Below, one piece after another: positions 63,031-64,000 of a stretch of 64,000 bases of DNA. Numbering within the stretch: the first letter of the stretch is position 1; every line of letters begins with the position of its first letter. The stretch covers positions 248,001 through 312,000 of the forward strand of contig CBDAQZ010000001.1 in assembly GCA_965199335.1 (NCBI GenBank), in the 5' to 3' direction. The notes below the pieces were generated by a model that was given only the letters and a program-made list of their open reading frames with translations, had not been told where the DNA came from and ran no database searches. The DNA comes from CBDAQV01 sp965199335 (GTDB taxonomy: Bacteria > Pseudomonadota > Alphaproteobacteria > CALMVH01). The translations under genes were made by a program, and so were the position numbers.

Positions 63031-64000
63031 ACGACGTTGTGCTTCCTACCAGGCCGCTCAGCGCGCCCGCTACGTTCGGGCTCTGGAAGAAGCCCAGGGT
63101 CTTGAGGCCGATGCGGAAGAATATCGACGTTCCCGAAAGACCGCCGGCCGAATTGGTCAGGTCGCGCGATGCCTGGATCTGGAAGATCAGACAGTCGTCC
63201 TGATAGGTCGTGGTCGTGTAGATTTGCTGCAGACGGCTGGCGCTGCCCAGGCGCATGACCGCCGAACCCGTGACCGACCAGTATGTGGAAAGCCGCTGAG
63301 TGACGAACGGGCTCAGGCTATTGCGGTTCTGCCCGCTGGAGACGGATGGGATGCTGTTCAGGAAGATGTAGTTCAGCCCATAGACGTCGTTGATCTTGGG
63401 ATCGGGCTGGAACGACATGTTCACTTCATGCATGTGGCTGGCGAAGGTGCGTGAATCCAGCCGCGTCTGATAACTCAGATTGACATATTTCCCGGGGTAG
63501 ACGTCGACGCCGCCGACATAATCCGACGCCGGATTTTCCAGTCCGCTTCCGGTCGGGAAGATATCGGGTCCGCTCAAACGCCGGCTCTGGCCTACCAGAA
63601 CCGTCGTATAGCCGCCTGTGTCCCAGTAATAACCGCTCTTGACGCCGTAGGCGACATGCGCCCCGCTTTCGATGCGGTCGATGCCGGGAAAGCGGTTGGC
63701 GGCGAACAGGTTGGTGGTGTCCAGCTCGAGGTCCTGGCTGTCCTCGTTGGGAATCTTGTTGTTTCGCGCCAGGCTTGTCGGAGCGAAGGTGAACGATCCC
63801 ATCGGCTGGACCAGGAAATGCCCGTCATCCTGGGGCGAGATCATGGGAAAGCTGGTCAGGTCGTGGAACTGAGGCAAGGCGCGGCCATCGAAATTGCCGC
63901 CTGTATCGGTATCGACCGGATTGCCGGGCAGGTTCGGCTGGTTGTTCGTGCCATAGGCATCCAGGAAGACATGCCCATCGAGTTCGTTGCTGAGGCCGCC
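63014..64000 (-). CDS. lptD: LPS-assembly protein LptD, C-terminal part (cut by window edge)
   Basis: The frame is open to the window end, giving 328 residues of an outer-membrane barrel; the apparent start near 63877 is an internal TTG, since the reading frame continues upstream without a stop. The strand pattern is that of the OstA/LptD barrel: SGYYWDTGGYTTVLVGQSRR, YQTRLDSRTFASHMHEVNMS and TYQDDCLIFQIQASRDLT, ending in a short polar tail. LptD inserts lipopolysaccharide into the outer leaflet with LptE. The overlap with the convergent methyltransferase is 17 bases. Confidence 0.85.
   Translation of the reverse strand, partial: GGLSNELDGHVFLDAYGTNNQPNLPGNPVDTDTGGNFDGRALPQFHDLTSFPMISPQDDGHFLVQPMGSFTFAPTSLARNNKIPNEDSQDLELDTTNLFAANRFPGIDRIESGAHVAYGVKSGYYWDTGGYTTVLVGQSRRLSGPDIFPTGSGLENPASDYVGGVDVYPGKYVNLSYQTRLDSRTFASHMHEVNMSFQPDPKINDVYGLNYIFLNSIPSVSSGQNRNSLSPFVTQRLSTYWSVTGSAVMRLGSASRLQQIYTTTTYQDDCLIFQIQASRDLTNSAGGLSGTSIFFRIGLKTLGFFQSPNVAGALSGLVGSTTSSTAAQ

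Overview
The window is a compact, roughly 60% GC stretch of an alphaproteobacterial chromosome. Support comes from the CobS/CobT aerobic cobaltochelatase pair with a J-domain gene beside it, an alphaproteobacterial-type RpoH promoter before dnaK, a bactofilin, an HWE-like sensor/receiver pair, and the housekeeping gene content. I cannot settle the order: Rhodospirillales/Acetobacterales and Sphingomonadales both remain possible. No rRNA, tRNA, insertion sequence, prophage or CRISPR array was seen. No gap between genes exceeds about 240 bases.

Layout. 1-2127: a truncated sensor kinase facing a receiver protein, a glycine-zipper lipoprotein, a probable small RNA ending in a strong terminator, and a DUF1345 membrane protein. 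2205-6196: pyruvate kinase, a GNAT enzyme and two RNA methyltransferase-like genes. 6197-11610: a diffusible-signal-factor (DSF) locus with rpfF facing rpfC, followed by a receiver-PAS-histidine kinase where xanthomonads carry the HD-GYP protein RpfG. 11813-22276: aroB/aroK, an exported protein pair, xerD, accA, a MutT protein, a fused metX-metW gene, and chorismate mutase-aminotransferase-TyrA. 22280-32690: small lipoprotein, bactofilin, dnaJ, dnaK, an ankyrin-like protein, a 1030-residue autotransporter, two small unknown genes and grpE. 32755-41634: hflC/hflK, mrp, a lipid kinase-phosphoesterase pair, an ankyrin membrane protein, a second GNAT and clpX. 41807-49602: hisI, an orphan Phd/YefM-like protein, a ketopantoate reductase-like gene, hisS, an internally duplicated unknown protein, cobT/cobS/J-domain protein and a ribbon-helix-helix protein. 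49656-64000: a periplasmic prolyl isomerase, secA, a hybrid kinase, a ROK sugar kinase, a 1276-residue coiled-coil membrane protein, rlmJ, a TPR-methyltransferase, and the C-terminal part of lptD running off the end.

How parts work together. RpfF should make a cis-2-unsaturated fatty acid signal, RpfC should sense it and relay phosphate, and the neighbouring kinase may replace RpfG, so the output would be further phosphorelay rather than cyclic-di-GMP hydrolysis. AroB and AroK feed chorismate to the chorismate mutase-aminotransferase-TyrA operon for tyrosine. DnaK, DnaJ, GrpE, ClpX, HflKC, SecA, the prolyl isomerase and LptD cover folding, proteolysis control, secretion and envelope assembly.

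Most start codons were adjusted from the longest open frame using ribosome-binding sites, overlaps or family N-termini. All assignments are by eye from sequence; no database search was run.
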